Assembly: GCA_903884425.1 (NCBI GenBank)
Contig: CAISEP010000017.1
Location: 264,191-328,190, forward strand
DNA length: 64,000 nucleotides
Source of the DNA: an uncultured Caulobacterales bacterium
Lineage (GTDB): Bacteria > Pseudomonadota > Alphaproteobacteria > Caulobacterales > Caulobacteraceae
Direction: 5' to 3'
Positions 16,619 to 26,037 of the stretch are shown piece after piece. Under the pieces are notes generated by a model, which was not told where the DNA came from, did not search any database, and was given only the letters and a program-made list of their open reading frames with translations. The first letter of the stretch is position 1, and each line of letters starts with the position of its first letter. Position numbers and translations under genes: made by a program.

Positions 16619-19252
16619 ATGACGCGTCTTTCTCTTCGCCTGGCCCTGCTGGCAGGTGCCAGCCTCGTCGCCACCGTGGCCTCGGCCGCGGACACCCCGG
16701 CGGCGGACACCGCCGCCGACACCGTGCAGAGCGTGGTCGTCACCGCGCCGCGGATCGAGGTCACCGCCCGCCGGGAGCAGAAGGACGCCCCGAACCTGAT
16801 CAACATCCAGTCCGCGGAAACCATCGAGAAATACCCGGACTTCAATGCCGCCGAGGCCCTGGGCCGGATCCCGGGCGTGTCCATCTCCACCGACACGGGG
16901 GAAGGCCGCTTCGTCAACATCCGCGGCATTGACGGCAACCTGGCGGGGGCGACCTTCGGTGCCGTGCCGCTGCTGAACACCAATCCGGGGGGCACCTATT
17001 TCGGCGGCGGCGGCCGGGCGGTGGAGTATGACACCGTGCCGACAGGGTCCATCGACGGCATCATCGTCACCAAGACCACCCTGCCCGACCACGAGGCCGA
17101 GGGCCTGGGCGGCACGGTGGAGCTGACCCCGCGCACCGCCGCCAACATCACCCGCCCGTTCTTCGAAGGCACCCTGGGCTGGGGCTATGAGCCGGAACAC
17201 GACCACACGGGCCCCTTCAACATCGATCTGGCCGGCGGCGCGCGGTTCGGCTTCGCCAATGGCAGGCTGGTGGTGGAGGGCGTCGACGCCACCGAGGCCC
17301 GGGTCGGCTGGGTGTCGAACCCCACCCCGTTCTCCTTCGTGCTCACCGCGTCCCGGCGCGACGACTTCCGCGGCTTCGACGACATCGAGGAGGACTACAA
17401 CGCGCCCGGCGTGACCCGCGATTACCAGGACCTGCAGCTGCGCCAGTACAACTATCACCGGCGTCGGTTCGGCTATGGCGGCGAGTTCGACTTCAAGCCC
17501 AACGACAACCACAGCTACTATTTCCGCGCCAACGTGGCCGGGTACACGGAGTCGGTGCTGAAGAACCGGCTGACCTACGACTTCTCCAACTACACGCCGG
17601 TGCCGACGGCGGGGGGCGGCTTCACCTCCCTGGCCGACTTGACCATCAAGGCGACGGACGAGCAGGAGACCCACCGCAATCAGGTCTACGCCGTTGGCGG
17701 CCGCGACGTGTTCGACCAGACCATCCTCGACTACCGCGCCTCCTACAGCCGCGCGACCTTCGCCGTGGGCAAGAACTACGGCACGACCTTCACCGGTCCG
17801 ACGGTGGCGGTGGCCTATAACAACAGCGGCAATGACGGCGACACCCCGGCCCTGCAGGTGACCGACGGCACCAACATCAACAACTCCGCCCTCTATAATC
17901 TGAAGAAGAACAGCATTTCCAACGCCCAGGAGGCCGATGTCGACGAGGAATACGCCTATGCGGCGAATCTCCAGTTCGCGGTGAACGTGCTGAACAGCGA
18001 CGACCGGATCAAGGTCGGGCTCGAGGCCCGCCTGCGGGACAAGGACCAGACCACGGCATCGCAGAGCTACAAGATCGCGCCCCTGAACCTCGCCAATGCG
18101 TCCAACCCGGCCAATACCGACTTCTACGGCCGCTACACCAATGGCCCGGACGTGCAGAACGGCACCATCGAGGCCCTGGCCCAGACCGGCGTCGCCTCCG
18201 GCTCGGGGGCCTATTCGCTGGTCTTCAACGCGGTGGAGAACATCTATGCCGGCTATGCCCAGTATACGGGCCGGGTCGGTCCCTGGGGCCTGCTGGCGGG
18301 TGTGCGGGTGGAGAAGACCCAGGCCAAGTACGGCTCGCCCTTCACCGATCCCAACGGCGTGACCACCTTCCTCAGCGCCGGCCACGACTACACCAACGCC
18401 TTCCCCACGGTGCAGCTGCGCTACACGGTGAATGACGACTTCATCATCCGCGCCACCTATTCCACCGGCATCGGCCGGCCTGGCTTCAACCAGGTGACAG
18501 GCGCGGCCCAGGCGTCGGGTACCGTGGCCGGGGGCGATGCGGCGGTGACCGCCGGCAATCCCACCCTGCGCCCCACCACCGGCGACAATTTCGACCTGTC
18601 CTTCGAGTGGTACCTGCCCCGGGGCGGCATCCTGCAGATCGGCGCATTCGACAAGGAATTCAGCAACTACATCGTCACCTACTACTCGCCGAACTACACC
18701 TACAACGGTCCCTACACGCCCTTCGACGGCAGCAAGGTGCAGTTCACCAGCTTCGGCAATGTGTCGAGCGCCTATGCCCGCGGGATCGAGGCGGCCTATC
18801 ACCAGCAGTTCCTGTGGCTGCCCAAGCCCTGGGACGGCTTCGGGGTGGAGAGTAACCTGACCCTGGTGGACTCCCGCATCCAGGAATACAGCGCGCTGAC
18901 TTCCGCCACCGGTCACGCGGAATACGGCCTGCTGCCGGGCACGTCTCGCGCCACCTGGAACCTCTCCGGGTTCTACGAGGCCAATGGCCTGCAGGTGCGC
19001 CTGTCCGCGGAATATGTGTCGAAGGAGCTGTTCTCCCTGGGCGGATCCAAGGCCAGCGACACCATCCAGGACAACCGCCTGACCATGGACTTCACCACCA
19101 GCTACCAGTTCGCGCCGCACTGGGTGGGCTATCTGAAGGTGAAGAACCTGACCAACGAGCCCCTGCGGTTCTTCGTCGGCAATTCCAGCTTCCCGATCCA
19201 GCGGGAGATCTACGACGTGACCTACGAGGCCGGCGTCCGCGCCAAGTTCTAG
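16619..19252 (+). CDS. TonB-dependent outer-membrane receptor
   Basis: An 877-residue outer-membrane active-transport receptor. A Sec signal peptide ends near VASAAD. The plug domain follows: SVVVTAPRI is the TonB-box region, then IEKYPDFNAAEALGRIPGVS and FVNIRGIDG. A long 22-strand barrel ends in GVRAKF with the terminal Phe required for assembly. The wording of the plug (YPDFNAAEALGRIPG) is that of the large Caulobacter/sphingomonad receptor expansions, which take up sugars, aromatics or other substrates as well as iron. A hairpin at 19304-19332 follows. It is divergent from the propeller gene and upstream of a secreted phosphoesterase, so uptake of a phosphorylated or phosphate-derived substrate is possible. 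Confidence 0.93.
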   Translation: MTRLSLRLALLAGASLVATVASAADTPAADTAADTVQSVVVTAPRIEVTARREQKDAPNLINIQSAETIEKYPDFNAAEALGRIPGVSISTDTGEGRFVNIRGIDGNLAGATFGAVPLLNTNPGGTYFGGGGRAVEYDTVPTGSIDGIIVTKTTLPDHEAEGLGGTVELTPRTAANITRPFFEGTLGWGYEPEHDHTGPFNIDLAGGARFGFANGRLVVEGVDATEARVGWVSNPTPFSFVLTASRRDDFRGFDDIEEDYNAPGVTRDYQDLQLRQYNYHRRRFGYGGEFDFKPNDNHSYYFRANVAGYTESVLKNRLTYDFSNYTPVPTAGGGFTSLADLTIKATDEQETHRNQVYAVGGRDVFDQTILDYRASYSRATFAVGKNYGTTFTGPTVAVAYNNSGNDGDTPALQVTDGTNINNSALYNLKKNSISNAQEADVDEEYAYAANLQFAVNVLNSDDRIKVGLEARLRDKDQTTASQSYKIAPLNLANASNPANTDFYGRYTNGPDVQNGTIEALAQTGVASGSGAYSLVFNAVENIYAGYAQYTGRVGPWGLLAGVRVEKTQAKYGSPFTDPNGVTTFLSAGHDYTNAFPTVQLRYTVNDDFIIRATYSTGIGRPGFNQVTGAAQASGTVAGGDAAVTAGNPTLRPTTGDNFDLSFEWYLPRGGILQIGAFDKEFSNYIVTYYSPNYTYNGPYTPFDGSKVQFTSFGNVSSAYARGIEAAYHQQFLWLPKPWDGFGVESNLTLVDSRIQEYSALTSATGHAEYGLLPGTSRATWNLSGFYEANGLQVRLSAEYVSKELFSLGGSKASDTIQDNRLTMDFTTSYQFAPHWVGYLKVKNLTNEPLRFFVGNSSFPIQREIYDVTYEAGVRAKF

Positions 19253-19303
19253 GCGCGGGTCCCTCCTCGGCGCTGACAAGCGTCATCTACGCCTGCTAGA
19301 CCC

Positions 19304-19332
19304 GACGCCGTCGCACCCCGTGCGGCGGCGTC
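19304..19332 (+). terminator. candidate terminator or mRNA hairpin after TonB receptor
   Basis: A 13-bp stem (19304-19316 with 19320-19332, one G-U pair) around a CCC loop, followed by GTT. It lies between the receptor stop and the phosphoesterase start. The T-tract is poor, so it may attenuate rather than fully stop transcription. Confidence 0.4.
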
Positions 19333-19357
19333 GTTCAGTCCCCCATCGGAGTCCGCC

Positions 19358-20434
19358 ATGCTCATTCCGTTCCTCGCCGCGCTGATCGCAGCATCCCCCG
19401 CCGGACAGACCGCTGCGGACCGGCAGGTCCCGGCCTATGACCACGTGATCGTGATCATGGAGGAGAACAAGAACTACGAGCAGATCATGAGCCCGCAGGC
19501 CGCGCCCAACATTGCCCGCCTCGCGGCCGAATACGGCACGGCGGACCAGTTCTTCGCCGAGGTGCATCCCAGCGAGGCCAATTACGTGGCCCTGATCGGC
19601 GGCGACACCTTCGGCATCCACGATGACGACGCCTTCTACTGCAAGCCCGGCCCCTCCGCCGACCCCCATTGCGGCGGGTCCACTGGCGCGGGCTATGTGG
19701 ATCACACCATCCGCCAGCCGCATCTGGGCGACCAGCTCCTGGCCGCGGGACGCAGCTGGAAGGGCTATTACGAAAACCTGCCGGAGCCGGGCTCCCTGGC
19801 GGTGACCGCGGGCGACCCGACGGCCACCACCGGGCTGAGGACCGCGGCGCTCTACGCCTCGAAACACTCCGGCTTCATGAACTTCGCCAGCGTGCAGGAC
19901 GACCCGCACCGGGCCCAGCGCATCGTCGGCTTCGACCAGCTGGAGCGGGACCTCGCCGCCGACGCCCTGCCCAGCTTTGCGCTGATCGTGCCGAACCAGT
20001 GCAACGAGATGCACGGCCTGCATGGTGACGGGGTGCCCAAGGACTGCGACGGTGCCATCGACCAGGCCGGGCTGATCCGCCGCGGCGACGCCGAGGTCGG
20101 CCGGCTGGTGGCCGCCATCCAGCAGACCCCGGCCTGGAAGGGCAAGGGCAATGTGGCAATCCTGATCGGGTTCGACGAAGGCTCGGGCCGGACGCGGGAG
20201 GGGTGCTGCGGCGTCACGCCCGGCGCGATCTCGAACTTCGGCGGCGGGCACATCCCGATGGTGGTGATCACCAATCACGGCCCCCGGGGCGTCGCCGACG
20301 CTACGCCCTACAGCCACTATTCCCTGTTGCGGACCCTGGAGGACGCCTTCCGCCTGCCGGACTATCTCGGCCACGCGGCGGACACCGGCGCGGGGGTGGT
20401 TCCGATGGTCAGGTTGTTCGCGGTGGTGCCCTGA
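19358..20434 (+). CDS. secreted phosphoesterase / acid phosphatase family protein
   Basis: A 358-residue protein of the phosphoesterase family (PF04185 type) that includes phospholipase C and AcpA acid phosphatases. The N-terminus MLIPFLAALIAASPAGQ is a short signal peptide. The metal-binding start of the domain is YDHVIVIMEENKNYEQIM, and further metal/active-site segments are HPSEANYVALIGG, IVPNQCNEMHG and ILIGFDEG. It should hydrolyse phosphate mono- or diesters in the periplasm or outside the cell. GGAG lies seven bases before the ATG. It is downstream of the TonB receptor, separated by the hairpin, and followed by a family B repeat. Confidence 0.85.
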   Translation: MLIPFLAALIAASPAGQTAADRQVPAYDHVIVIMEENKNYEQIMSPQAAPNIARLAAEYGTADQFFAEVHPSEANYVALIGGDTFGIHDDDAFYCKPGPSADPHCGGSTGAGYVDHTIRQPHLGDQLLAAGRSWKGYYENLPEPGSLAVTAGDPTATTGLRTAALYASKHSGFMNFASVQDDPHRAQRIVGFDQLERDLAADALPSFALIVPNQCNEMHGLHGDGVPKDCDGAIDQAGLIRRGDAEVGRLVAAIQQTPAWKGKGNVAILIGFDEGSGRTREGCCGVTPGAISNFGGGHIPMVVITNHGPRGVADATPYSHYSLLRTLEDAFRLPDYLGHAADTGAGVVPMVRLFAVVP

Positions 20435-20444
20435 GGGGGAAGGA

Positions 20445-20516
20445 GGTTCCCGGCTCAAGGCCGGGGATGACAGCTTGAAAAATATCTCGTCATTCCCGGG
20501 CGAAGACCCGGGAACC
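20445..20516. repeat. family B palindromic repeat, copy 2
   Basis: Left arm CCCGGCTCAAGGCCGGG and right arm CCCGGGCGAAGACCCGGG in inverted orientation, around a short AT-rich centre (AAAAATAT). It sits between the convergent phosphoesterase and helicase genes. Confidence 0.8.
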
Positions 20517-20533
20517 TCGTTCAGGATAATGCG

Positions 20534-21964
20534 CTACGGCCGGCGGCCCTGGCTGGGCTTGAAGCTGCGGCCTGGGGTCGCGGCGGCCGCGGGCTGGCGG
20601 ATGGGGCGGGTGTCGGCCACGCCGTCGGGGCGGCGCTCGCCTGCCATCGGATCCCAGCGCGGCGTCTGGGCCTGGGCCGGGCCCTTGCCGCCGCCGCCAT
20701 TGCGCTGGCGATGGGGCTGGCCGCCGCCCTCGGGACGACGCTCGCGGCGGTGCTCGCGGGCCTTGGGCTGGGCGAGCTTCTGCTCCACGTCGCCGCCGGA
20801 ATTGCGCGGCTGCGAGGGCGGGGCCACCAGGCTCTTGTCCGAGCGGCGATCCACCGCCGGCAGGGTCTGGCGGGTGGTCTTCTGGATGGCCTTCAGCAAC
20901 AGGCGCTCGTCATCGGCGCACAGGCTGACGGCGGAGCCGCCGGCACCCGCCCGGGCGGTCCGGCCGATCCGGTGGACATAGGCCTCCGGCGTCATGGGCA
21001 GCTCGAAGTTCACCACATGGCTGACGGCGTCCACGTCGATACCCCGGGACGCGATGTCCGTGGCCACCAGGGCCCGGACCTTGCCGGCCTTGAAGTCGGC
21101 CAGGGCGCGTTCCCGCTGGCCCTGGCGCTTGTCGCCATGGATGGCCGCGGCCTCGACGCCGACCTTTTCCAGATAGTCCGCCACCCGGTCCGCGCCATGC
21201 TTGGTGCGGGTGAAGACGATGACCCGGTTGAAGGCGGGGTCGGCGAACAGCTCCGCCAGCAGGGGACGCTTCTTGCCCGCCTCGATGAAGATCACCCGCT
21301 GCTCGACCTTTTCCACCGTCGTGGCCTGCGGGGTCACGGAGACCTCCACCGGCTTGTCCAGCAGCTCGGCCGCCAGCTTGGCGATCTCCGGCGGCATGGT
21401 GGCGGAGAAGAACAGGTTGTGCCGCTTCTTGGGCATGTAGCCGACGATCTGGCGGATCGGGCGGAAGAAGCCCAGGTCCAGCATCTGGTCGGCCTCGTCC
21501 AGCACCAGGATCTCGGTCTCGCCGAGGAAGCAGGTCTTCTGGCCGATATGGTCGATCAGGCGGCCCGGCGTCGCCACCAGCACGTCCACGCCCGGCGCGA
21601 GCGCGCGGACCTGGGTGCTCATCTTGGCCCCGCCGAACACGACGGTGACGCTGATGTTCAGCAGCTTGCCATAGGCGCGGAAGTTCTCGGCGATCTGGCT
21701 GGCCAGTTCCCGGGTGGGGGACAGCACCAGCACGCGGCAGCCGCGGCGGGGCGCGGGCTTCCGGTCGGCGGCCAGGCGATGCAGGATCGGCAGCGCAAAG
21801 GCCGCGGTCTTGCCGGTGCCGGTCTGGGCCACGCCCAGGATGTCGCGGCCGGTCATGGCCGCGGGGATCGCCTGGGTCTGGATCGGCGTGGGGGTCTCGT
21901 AGCCCTTGGCGGTCAGCGCCTTGAGCAGGGGCTCGGCGAGGCCGAGGTCCTTGAAGGTGGTCAA
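20534..21964 (-). CDS. DEAD-box ATP-dependent RNA helicase, RhlE-like
   Basis: A 476-residue RNA helicase. Motifs in order: Q motif (TPIQTQAIP), I (AQTGTGKT), Ia (PTRELASQ), Ib (TPGR), II (DEAD), III (SAT), IV (VIVFTRTK), V (ATDIASRGIDV) and VI (HRIGRTARAG). A basic, low-complexity tail of about 90 residues rich in Arg, Gln, Pro and Gly probably binds RNA. The best start by domain alignment is TTG at 21964 (TTFKDLGLAEP); an in-frame ATG lies at 22015. A role in ribosome assembly or mRNA decay is usual for RhlE proteins. The 312-base upstream gap could be a long 5' leader. Confidence 0.92.
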   Translation of the reverse strand: MTTFKDLGLAEPLLKALTAKGYETPTPIQTQAIPAAMTGRDILGVAQTGTGKTAAFALPILHRLAADRKPAPRRGCRVLVLSPTRELASQIAENFRAYGKLLNISVTVVFGGAKMSTQVRALAPGVDVLVATPGRLIDHIGQKTCFLGETEILVLDEADQMLDLGFFRPIRQIVGYMPKKRHNLFFSATMPPEIAKLAAELLDKPVEVSVTPQATTVEKVEQRVIFIEAGKKRPLLAELFADPAFNRVIVFTRTKHGADRVADYLEKVGVEAAAIHGDKRQGQRERALADFKAGKVRALVATDIASRGIDVDAVSHVVNFELPMTPEAYVHRIGRTARAGAGGSAVSLCADDERLLLKAIQKTTRQTLPAVDRRSDKSLVAPPSQPRNSGGDVEQKLAQPKAREHRRERRPEGGGQPHRQRNGGGGKGPAQAQTPRWDPMAGERRPDGVADTRPIRQPAAAATPGRSFKPSQGRRP

Positions 21965-22276
21965 GTGAGTGTGTCTTTCGAATGTGTGCGCAGCTCCGGA
22001 CAGCACGCAGCTCATCCGGATGGCGCGGGGGGAAGGGTCACCCGCCCCGCGTGTATGGGCGAACTTGGTTCGGGAAGGTTGTTCCCAGCGCTCGACAGCC
22101 GGACCGGAAAGCCGGTCCCACACGCCACTGGAGCGCCGATCAGCCGGTGCAGAATGCGCCGGACAGGGTCTTGTTGCGCCGCAACATGCAGAATGTCAAG
22201 CTAAACCTCGACCGGATCGCAATCTCTGCGCGAAGACCGCCCCCCGCAACCCCGCACCGGACCCGAGGACCACCCC
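21965..22276. other. 312-base intergenic region between divergent helicase and PaiB-like genes
   Basis: No convincing gene is seen. The minus-strand frame of the helicase stays open upstream to 22123, but without family-like sequence. A long 5' untranslated leader for the helicase, as often found for cold-responsive helicases, is possible but not shown by any motif I can identify. Confidence 0.4.
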
Positions 22277-22924
22277 ATGTACACCCCTGCCGCCTTCCGG
22301 GAAACCCGCACCGAGGTGCTGCTCGCGGCCATCCGGGACGCGCAGCTGGCGACCCTGGTCACCCCGGCGGACGGAGAGCTGCACATCACCCATGTGCCGA
22401 TGATCCCGGTGGCGGACGGGGCCGGGGGCCTGACGCTGGAGGCGCATCTGGCCCGGGGCAATCCCCATCACCAGGCCCTGGCGGCGCGCCCGCCGTCGGT
22501 GGCCATCTTCCACGGCCCGCAGGCCTATGTGTCCCCCGGCTGGTATGCCTCCAAGGCAGAGCACGGCAAGGTGGTGCCCACCTGGAACTATGTGGTCGTC
22601 CACGCCCACGGTGCCCTCGAGGCCATAGACGACACGGCCTGGCTGGAGGATCAGGTGCGGCGCCTGACGACGCGCAACGAGACGGGGCGCGCAGCCCCCT
22701 GGTCGGTGGACGACGCGCCCCGGGACTATCTGGACGGCATGCTGAGAGGCATTGTCGGCGTCCGCCTGACCGTGGCCAGGCTGGAAGGGGTGTGGAAGCT
22801 GCAGCAGCACCGCTCCGACGCCGACCGGGCCGGGCTGATCGCGGGCTATGCCGCGGAACCCGACGCCGAGGCCCAGGCCGTGGGCCGGATCATGGCCGAG
22901 CTTGAGCGGGACCGGACTAGTTGA
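22277..22924 (+). CDS. PaiB-like FMN-binding protein
   Basis: A 215-residue protein of the FMN-binding split-barrel PaiB family (PF04299), annotated in Bacillus as a negative transcriptional regulator. The diagnostic core is YVSPGWYASKAEHGKVVPTW, with a C-terminal KLQQHRSDADR similar to the family's K-[LM]-SQNR segment. The starting segment MYTPAAFRE is also typical. No helix-turn-helix is evident, so it may be a flavin enzyme rather than a DNA-binding protein. Its last eight bases overlap convergently with the superoxide dismutase gene. Confidence 0.88.
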   Translation: MYTPAAFRETRTEVLLAAIRDAQLATLVTPADGELHITHVPMIPVADGAGGLTLEAHLARGNPHHQALAARPPSVAIFHGPQAYVSPGWYASKAEHGKVVPTWNYVVVHAHGALEAIDDTAWLEDQVRRLTTRNETGRAAPWSVDDAPRDYLDGMLRGIVGVRLTVARLEGVWKLQQHRSDADRAGLIAGYAAEPDAEAQAVGRIMAELERDRTS

Positions 22925-23450
22925 GCTTCAGCACGCCGCAGGCCACCCGGGCCCCGGCCCCGCCGATGGGCGCGGTGAGCTGGTCGTCCTTCGCGGCGTG
23001 GATGATCACCGCACCGTCCCTGATCAGCAGCCGTCCCGGCCCGGCCTTGGCGGGGTCCAGCGTCACCTTGTCGCTGAACAGCTGCACATGGGCGGTGCCG
23101 TCGGTGGAATAGAGGTTGGGCAGGTCCCCGGCCTCCGGGCCGTTGGGGCTGAGCAGGCCATGGCCGACGCCTTCGTGGTGCCCCATGTGGCCCCCGGCGC
23201 TCTTGAAGCCGTCGGCGGCGCAGACCCCGGTCTCGTGCAGGTGCACCCCGTGCCAGCCGGGGGTCAGGCCGGTGGCTTCCAGCTCGATCAGCACCCCGCC
23301 CGGCCCCTCGGTCAGCAGGACGGAGCCGATGGAGGCCCCGGTGCCGTTGACCAGCTGCGCCGTGGCGGTGGCGGGTGCGGCCGCGCGGGCCCCGCCGGCC
23401 AGCAGGCCCAGGGCAAGCGTCAGGGACAGGATCGGGGCGGATCGGTTCAT
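22917..23450 (-). CDS. sodC: Cu/Zn superoxide dismutase with one altered zinc ligand
   Basis: A 177-residue periplasmic superoxide dismutase with a Sec signal peptide (cleavage near GGARA). Copper ligands are His70 and His72 in HGVHLH and His151 in VIIHAAKDD. His88 in SAGGH is the bridging ligand, His97 and Asp109 (AGDLPN) are zinc ligands, and Cys77 and Cys171 form the conserved disulfide. The usual third zinc His before AGDLPN is Glu106 here (GPEAGD), which could weaken or alter zinc binding. GGAGG eight bases before the ATG at 23450 fixes the start. It defends against superoxide in the periplasm. Confidence 0.92.
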   Translation of the reverse strand: MNRSAPILSLTLALGLLAGGARAAAPATATAQLVNGTGASIGSVLLTEGPGGVLIELEATGLTPGWHGVHLHETGVCAADGFKSAGGHMGHHEGVGHGLLSPNGPEAGDLPNLYSTDGTAHVQLFSDKVTLDPAKAGPGRLLIRDGAVIIHAAKDDQLTAPIGGAGARVACGVLKLN

Positions 23451-23619
23451 GCTCGGGACCTCCAGGATCGCACGGGGCGTCTTGTCGTCAGATGGGGACC
23501 GGCGGGCGGGATCGCCACCCCGGATCGTCCGAGGCCCCCGGCAAGGGATGCCTGCGGACTTGCACCCGGGAAGGGCCGCTCTAAGCTCACACCATCGCAC
23601 ACGAGCCGGGGGCCGCGCC

Positions 23620-26028
23620 ATGACGTCACACATCTGGATTGCGGGGGCCCTGCTCCTGTCCGCCACGGCACCCGCCCTCGGCCAGACCGCCCCGCCCGCG
23701 GCGGTCACGGAGACAAGGGAGGTCCCCGGCCTCACCGCGCCGGGGGAGATCGTGGTGGACCACTGGGGCATTGCCCACGTCTATGGGGCCAATGCCCACG
23801 ACGCCTTCTTCCTTCAGGGCTACAATGCCGCCCGGGACCGGCTGTGGCAGATCGACCTGTGGCGCAAGCGAGGACTGGGACGCCTGTCCGCCAGCTTCGG
23901 CCCCGCCTTCGTGGAGCAGGACCGGGCCGCGCGCCTGTTTCTCTATCGTGGGGACATGGCCGCCGAATGGGCCGCCTATCCCGCCGAGGCGAAGAGCTGG
24001 ACCGAAGCCTTCGTCGCCGGGATCAATGCCTATATCGCCGAGATCCGCGCAGGCCGCCGCCCCGCCCCGCCGGAATTCGCCCTGACCGGCTCGGTGCCCG
24101 AGACCTGGACGGCGGACGAGGTGGTGCGCATCCGCAGCCACGCCCTGGTGGGCAATCTGACGTCCGAGGTGATCCGCGCCCGGTCCCTGTGCCTGGGCGG
24201 CCTGCCCTTCGAGCCCCTGCGCCGAAAGCTGGAACCCGCCCACGAGGTGCAGGTTCCCAAGGGCCTCGATCCCTGCGCCATCGGGCCGGAGGTGCTGAAG
24301 GACTACCTGCTGGCCACGGGCAATGTCAGCTTCGACGGCAAGACCGTGGTGGCGGAGGTGCCCGACGTGAAGCGCCTGGCCGAGCACAATACCGAGGTCA
24401 CGCGGGAGGGTTCCAACAACTGGATCGTGGATGCCGCCCACTCCACCACCGGCCGGCCGATCCTGGCCAATGACCCGCACCGGGCCCACAGCGTGCCGTC
24501 CCTGCGCTATGTGGTGGATGTGAATGCCCCGGACCTGCACGTGATCGGGGCGGGGGAGCCCGCCCTGCCCGGGGTCAGCTTCGGCCACAACGACACCGCC
24601 GCCTGGGGCCTGACCATCTTCTACGTGGATCAGCAGGACCTGTATGTCTACGACACCGCCGCCGACCATCCGGACGCCTATCGCTACAAGGGCGGCTGGG
24701 CCCCGATGGAAGTGGTCCACGAAAGGCTGCCGGTGAAGGGCGAGGCGGACCGGGACATCGTGCTGCGCTTCACCCGCCACGGGCCCGTCATCAGCCAGGA
24801 CGCCAGGGGCGGCCACGCCTTCGCCGTGCGGTCGACCTGGAGCGAGCCGGGCGGGGCGGGCTATTTCAACGCCGCCTGGATGTTCCGGGCCAGGGGCTGG
24901 GCGGATTTCGAGGCCACCCACGCCCACTGGGGCTCCCCGCCCCTGAACCTGGTCTATGCCGACACCGCAGGCGACATCGGCTGGCGGCCCTCGGCCTTCA
25001 CGCCCCTGCGGCCCAACTGGGACGGCCTGACCCCGGTCCCCGGAGACGGGCGGTACGAGTGGAAGGGCCTGATCCGGCCGGAGATCTTCCCGGCGGTGAA
25101 GAACCCGAAGCAGGGCTGGTTCGCCACGGCCAACGAGATGAACATCCCCGCCGATGCGCCCAAAGGCTTCGGCAATGTGGGCTATGAGTGGGTGGACCGC
25201 TCCCGCATCGACGAGATCCAGGCCCGGCTGGCGGAAAAGCCGAAGCTCGGCCTCAGCGACATGATGGCGATCCAGACGGACACCACCAGCACGCTCGCCC
25301 GGCAGACCTGCGCGCTCCTGACCGGTCTTTCCGGCGACACGCCGGACCAGGCCGCGGCGCTGGCCCTGCTGCAGGGCTGGGACGGGCACGAGACCGCCGA
25401 CAGCCCGAAGGCTGCCCTGTTCGAGGTCTGGGTCGGCCGCCACCTGCGCCAGGCCACGGTCGCGGCGGTGGTGCCGGAAAAGGCCCGCCCCGCCTTCGCC
25501 GATCCGCAGATGGCGGCCGTGCTGGACAGTCTCGCCCATCCCGGCCCCATGTTCGGCAAGACGCCGGTGGCGCTGCGGGACCAGGTGCTGAAGACCTCGC
25601 TGGCCGAGGCGTGGCGGGACACCGCTGCCCTCCTCGGTCCGGACGCGACCCGCTGGCGCTGGGGGGACCTGCACCGGGCCCGCTGGTCCCCGGCCGCCGC
25701 CGTGCTGGCCAAGGGGCCGATGGCGGCGCAGATGTCCGTCGGGCCGCTGCAGGTGGGGGGATCGGGCGAAACGCCCATGGCCACCAGCTATCGCACCAGC
25801 GACTTCGACGTGGTGGCCGGGGCCAGCGTCCGCATGGTGCTGGACGTGGGGGCCTGGGACAATTCGGTGGTGATCAACACCCCCGGACAGTCCGGCGACC
25901 CCACCAGCCCGCACTATCGCGACCTGTTCCTCCTGTGGGCCGCGGGGACCTATGTGCCGCTGCTGTACAGCCGCACGGCGGTGCTGAACGCGGCGGAGCG
26001 GGTGATCAGCCTGAAGCCCGGGCGCTGA
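23620..26028 (+). CDS. penicillin-acylase family N-terminal nucleophile hydrolase (1)
   Basis: An 802-residue exported Ntn-hydrolase precursor, expected to self-cleave into alpha and beta subunits in the periplasm. Residues 1-22 are a signal peptide (ending PALGQ). The alpha part has the family's LFLYRGDM and GINAYI segments. The beta-subunit nucleophile is Ser265 in REGSNNW, followed by NDPHRAHSVPSLRY. Family members hydrolyse amides of acylated amines such as penicillin G, cephalosporins or acyl-homoserine lactones. The gene converges on a second, divergent family member with nine bases between stops. Confidence 0.92.
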   Translation: MTSHIWIAGALLLSATAPALGQTAPPAAVTETREVPGLTAPGEIVVDHWGIAHVYGANAHDAFFLQGYNAARDRLWQIDLWRKRGLGRLSASFGPAFVEQDRAARLFLYRGDMAAEWAAYPAEAKSWTEAFVAGINAYIAEIRAGRRPAPPEFALTGSVPETWTADEVVRIRSHALVGNLTSEVIRARSLCLGGLPFEPLRRKLEPAHEVQVPKGLDPCAIGPEVLKDYLLATGNVSFDGKTVVAEVPDVKRLAEHNTEVTREGSNNWIVDAAHSTTGRPILANDPHRAHSVPSLRYVVDVNAPDLHVIGAGEPALPGVSFGHNDTAAWGLTIFYVDQQDLYVYDTAADHPDAYRYKGGWAPMEVVHERLPVKGEADRDIVLRFTRHGPVISQDARGGHAFAVRSTWSEPGGAGYFNAAWMFRARGWADFEATHAHWGSPPLNLVYADTAGDIGWRPSAFTPLRPNWDGLTPVPGDGRYEWKGLIRPEIFPAVKNPKQGWFATANEMNIPADAPKGFGNVGYEWVDRSRIDEIQARLAEKPKLGLSDMMAIQTDTTSTLARQTCALLTGLSGDTPDQAAALALLQGWDGHETADSPKAALFEVWVGRHLRQATVAAVVPEKARPAFADPQMAAVLDSLAHPGPMFGKTPVALRDQVLKTSLAEAWRDTAALLGPDATRWRWGDLHRARWSPAAAVLAKGPMAAQMSVGPLQVGGSGETPMATSYRTSDFDVVAGASVRMVLDVGAWDNSVVINTPGQSGDPTSPHYRDLFLLWAAGTYVPLLYSRTAVLNAAERVISLKPGR

Positions 26029-26037
26029 AACCGGGGG

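Noticed and set aside
16538..19279. A 913-codon open frame antisense to the TonB receptor
   Set aside because: Low-complexity, compositionally typical of a third-position GC shadow; the plus-strand receptor is complete with signal peptide and terminal Phe.
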